Assembly: GCA_963169635.1 (NCBI GenBank)
Contig: CAUJDL010000023.1
Coordinates: 1-39,984 of the forward strand
Source: Bacteroidota bacterium
GTDB lineage: Bacteria > Bacteroidota > Bacteroidia > Chitinophagales > Chitinophagaceae
Direction: 5' to 3'
DNA: 39,984 nt
Within the stretch, counting starts at the first letter, position 1. Each line of letters begins with the position of its first letter. Made by a program: the position numbers and the translations under genes. This document shows positions 37,792-39,984 of this stretch, one piece after another. The notes beneath the pieces were generated by a model that made no database searches, was not told the DNA's origin, and saw nothing but the letters and a program-made list of their open reading frames with translations.

Positions 37792-39984
37792 ATGAGCTAT
37801 CCTATAACAGGTAATGATCAAGAGAATGTGCAACAAACTTCAAGTGGTAATCCACTTGATATTAAAAAGCTCATCTATAAACTCTTGTCTATTTTACCTT
37901 GGGTAGTTATTTCTTTAGCTATTTGTATTTTTGCTGCAAATCTTTATTTAAGATATACGCCTAAACTTTATAATGTAAGAGGAAATTTATTAATTAAAGA
38001 TGAAGACCAATCAAGCTATCAATCATTAAAAGACCTTGGCATTCTTCCAGGTAATATTGATGTTCCAAACCAAATGGAAATTTTAGAATCTTATACACTC
38101 ACTGAAAGAGTATTAGATTCTTTAAAATTATTTATTAAACTTCGTCAAGAAGGAAGGGTTACAACTTCTGAGTTGTACAAAACAACAATGCCTTTTGAAA
38201 TTACTTATTTCGAAGAAGTAAAAGATTTTAAACCTACAACATATCATCTTCAATTATCAAGAGAAAATTTTATTTTAAAAGGTGTAGATGGCGATAAAAA
38301 ATATACTTATGGCGATACAGTAGAATTAGTTTGTGGTAAAGCAATTTTTGAAAGAAATCCATTAGTGAAAATTAACCCTAATGGTTATCAACTAATCATA
38401 GCAGATAAAAAAGCAGAAGTAAATGTACTTACTTCTAAAATTGTTGTTGTAAGACATACTGAAAATGGAGGTATTCTTGAAATTGCTATGGATGATGAAA
38501 TTCCTGAAAGAGCAATAGAAATTGTTAATACTTTAATGCAAGTTTATGACGATGCAGGCTTAAGCGATAAAAATATTGTATCTAAAAAAACTATTCAATT
38601 CTTAAATGATAAGTTAGATAAAATAGCACATGATTTAGATAGTATAGAATTAGTATTAGAAAGATTTAAAAGAGAAAATAAAGTACCCTCTTTTCAAGAA
38701 GCTGGTACTGCTTTCTTTGCAGAATACACTACTTTAGAAAAAGATAAAAGAATTTTATTAGCACAAGGTAATAAGTTAGATTTATTAGAGTCTTATATCA
38801 TCAATTTTAAAAATACAAATGATATTATTCCTCCAACATTTGGGCAAACAGATGAAGTATTAATTAAATTAATAGAAACACATAATACTGCTGTACTTGC
38901 AAAACAAAAATTAGAACTAGTGAGTAAACCTACAGATACTCATTTGCAAGATATGATAGAAAGTATTAAAGATATTAGACAAAATATTTTACGTGCTATC
39001 AGAAATATTAGAGTTGCTAATCAAACTCAATTACAGAATTACGAAAATAATTATAGCTCTTTAGAATCTAAACTACAAAGCATTCCTGCTAAGCAAAGAA
39101 TAGAAATGAAATTAGAAAGAGATAGAATTGTAAAGCAAGAAATTTATAAAGACTTATTAACTAAAAGAGAAGAAGCAGAACTTTCATTAGCATCTAATAT
39201 TAACAATACACGTGTTGTAGATTATGCTCAAAACTTTGGATTAAAAAGCCCTAAACCTTCTATTGCTAGAAGTATTGCTATTTTATTTGGTATTTTAATT
39301 CCTATTTTAATTATTATTATCAAAGACTTCTTTAGTACAAAAATTAGCGATAGAAAAGAAATAGAAGCACATACACAAATACCAATTTTAGGAGAGCTAT
39401 CATACGAAAAAGATAAGAAAAATATTGTAATAGATAATAGAAGTCGTAGCCCAATTGCAGAACAATTTAGATTAATACGTACCAACTTACAATATATGGT
39501 TCCAGATAAACCATTAAAAACATTGTTGGTAACATCTTTTATGAGTGGTGAGGGTAAAAGCTTTGTATCATTAAACTTAGCAAGTAGCTTAGCTATCACA
39601 GGCTCAAAAACTGTAATCTTAGAATTTGATTTAAGAAAACCAAAACTTAGTAAATATTTAGAGCTAGAAAATGAAGCAGGTTTGTCAAACTTTATTGTAA
39701 AAGATATGAACATTGAAGATATTTTACAACCTGTACCTAATAGAGATAATTTATATTTAATCAGCTCTGGTCCAATACCTCCTAACCCAGCAGAATTATT
39801 ATTAAGTCAAAGAACAACATTATTATTCGATTATTTAAACAGAAACTTTGATTATATAATTATTGATACTGCACCTTTTGGTTTAGTAACTGATGCATTA
39901 TTATTAGAAAAATTTGTTGATTTAAGTTTATTTATTTTAAGACATAAATATTCATTTAAAGCAGAAATTCCTTTTGTTGATAAG
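37792..39984 (+). CDS. Exopolysaccharide chain-length/tyrosine autokinase protein (Wzc/GumC-like), 3' end outside window
   Basis: Inner-membrane co-polymerase that controls exopolysaccharide chain length, with a fused BY-kinase domain that autophosphorylates. The frame is open from ATG 37792 to the edge (731 codons). The first membrane helix is near 36-55 (LPWVVISLAICIFAANLYL) and the Wzz domain follows. A long coiled-coil periplasmic region spans about 270-480 (KLDKIAHDLDSIELVLERF). The second membrane helix is near 492-512 (IAILFGILIPILIIII). The cytoplasmic kinase has Walker A SFMSGEGKS near 580-588, an atypical Walker A' (VILEFDLRKPKL, Glu-Phe in place of the usual Asp-Ala), and Walker B YIIIDTAPFG. 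The C-terminal tyrosine cluster is beyond the window. It is translated 18 bp after the Wza-like gene. Confidence 0.93.
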   Translation, partial: MSYPITGNDQENVQQTSSGNPLDIKKLIYKLLSILPWVVISLAICIFAANLYLRYTPKLYNVRGNLLIKDEDQSSYQSLKDLGILPGNIDVPNQMEILESYTLTERVLDSLKLFIKLRQEGRVTTSELYKTTMPFEITYFEEVKDFKPTTYHLQLSRENFILKGVDGDKKYTYGDTVELVCGKAIFERNPLVKINPNGYQLIIADKKAEVNVLTSKIVVVRHTENGGILEIAMDDEIPERAIEIVNTLMQVYDDAGLSDKNIVSKKTIQFLNDKLDKIAHDLDSIELVLERFKRENKVPSFQEAGTAFFAEYTTLEKDKRILLAQGNKLDLLESYIINFKNTNDIIPPTFGQTDEVLIKLIETHNTAVLAKQKLELVSKPTDTHLQDMIESIKDIRQNILRAIRNIRVANQTQLQNYENNYSSLESKLQSIPAKQRIEMKLERDRIVKQEIYKDLLTKREEAELSLASNINNTRVVDYAQNFGLKSPKPSIARSIAILFGILIPILIIIIKDFFSTKISDRKEIEAHTQIPILGELSYEKDKKNIVIDNRSRSPIAEQFRLIRTNLQYMVPDKPLKTLLVTSFMSGEGKSFVSLNLASSLAITGSKTVILEFDLRKPKLSKYLELENEAGLSNFIVKDMNIEDILQPVPNRDNLYLISSGPIPPNPAELLLSQRTTLLFDYLNRNFDYIIIDTAPFGLVTDALLLEKFVDLSLFILRHKYSFKAEIPFVDK

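Noticed and set aside
39228..39713. A 161-codon minus-strand frame inside the Wzc-like gene.
   Set aside because: It is antisense to the conserved kinase domain with intact Walker motifs; its product is Phe/Ile/Ser-rich noise.
1..39984. Insertion sequences, prophage genes, integrases, toxin-antitoxin pairs of known families, CRISPR-Cas.
   Set aside because: No transposase, integrase, phage structural or Cas protein was recognised among the translated frames.

Overview
The window is AT-rich bacterial chromosome (by eye about 30% G+C) from a member of the Bacteroidota, most likely Chitinophagales/Chitinophagaceae. The grounds are SprA and a PorP/SprF protein (type IX secretion and gliding), an outer-membrane receptor of the OMP_b-brl_3 type, a zinc-finger-less topoisomerase I with repeated C-terminal modules, almost no Shine-Dalgarno sequences, and many upstream matches to the Bacteroidota -7 promoter element TAnnTTTG. 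No phage, insertion sequence, CRISPR array or rRNA gene is visible.

Layout. 1-5.1 kb (minus strand): a partial M1 aminopeptidase, an ABC ATPase, phoH, a PorP/SprF protein and upp. 5.3-9.2 kb: an EI24-like membrane protein (plus) converging on a minus-strand cluster of an exported caspase-like protease, rlmH and a rhomboid protease. 9.3-14.5 kb: tRNA-Arg(CCG), a secreted S9 peptidase, a shared terminator, and topA. 14.8-17.5 kb (plus): a sugar-phosphate nucleotidyltransferase, two unrecognised membrane or secreted proteins, and an ABC ATPase without a visible permease. 17.5-18.5 kb: a gene-poor stretch holding terminators and, on the minus strand, three tiny ORFs separated by strong hairpins. 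18.6-20.2 kb (minus): NUDIX hydrolase and fabH. 20.3-28.2 kb (plus): ruvA followed by the very large sprA. 28.3-34.5 kb: metal-dependent hydrolase, metallophosphoesterase, small beta-barrel protein, TonB-receptor-like protein, DUF445 protein and tRNA-His. 34.6-40 kb (plus): an S41 protease, then the start of an exopolysaccharide export locus (Wza-like lipoprotein, Wzc/GumC-like chain-length protein) that runs off the window.

Most genes are core housekeeping or cell-envelope functions. SprA and the PorP/SprF protein belong to type IX secretion, which probably exports some of the signal-peptide-bearing proteins here. Several longest open frames begin inside or upstream of a good -7 promoter element, so shorter starts were chosen (PorP/SprF, S9 peptidase, S41 protease, Wza-like protein).

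The least explained region is 17.74-18.49 kb. There an exact promoter motif is followed by three small basic ORFs, each ending at or near an intrinsic terminator. The first contains a perfect 11-bp hairpin, the third has a near-perfect Shine-Dalgarno sequence, and all share a short KQM/KQV-type motif. Whether this is a small-protein array, a riboregulated leader or a structured non-coding RNA cannot be decided from sequence alone.
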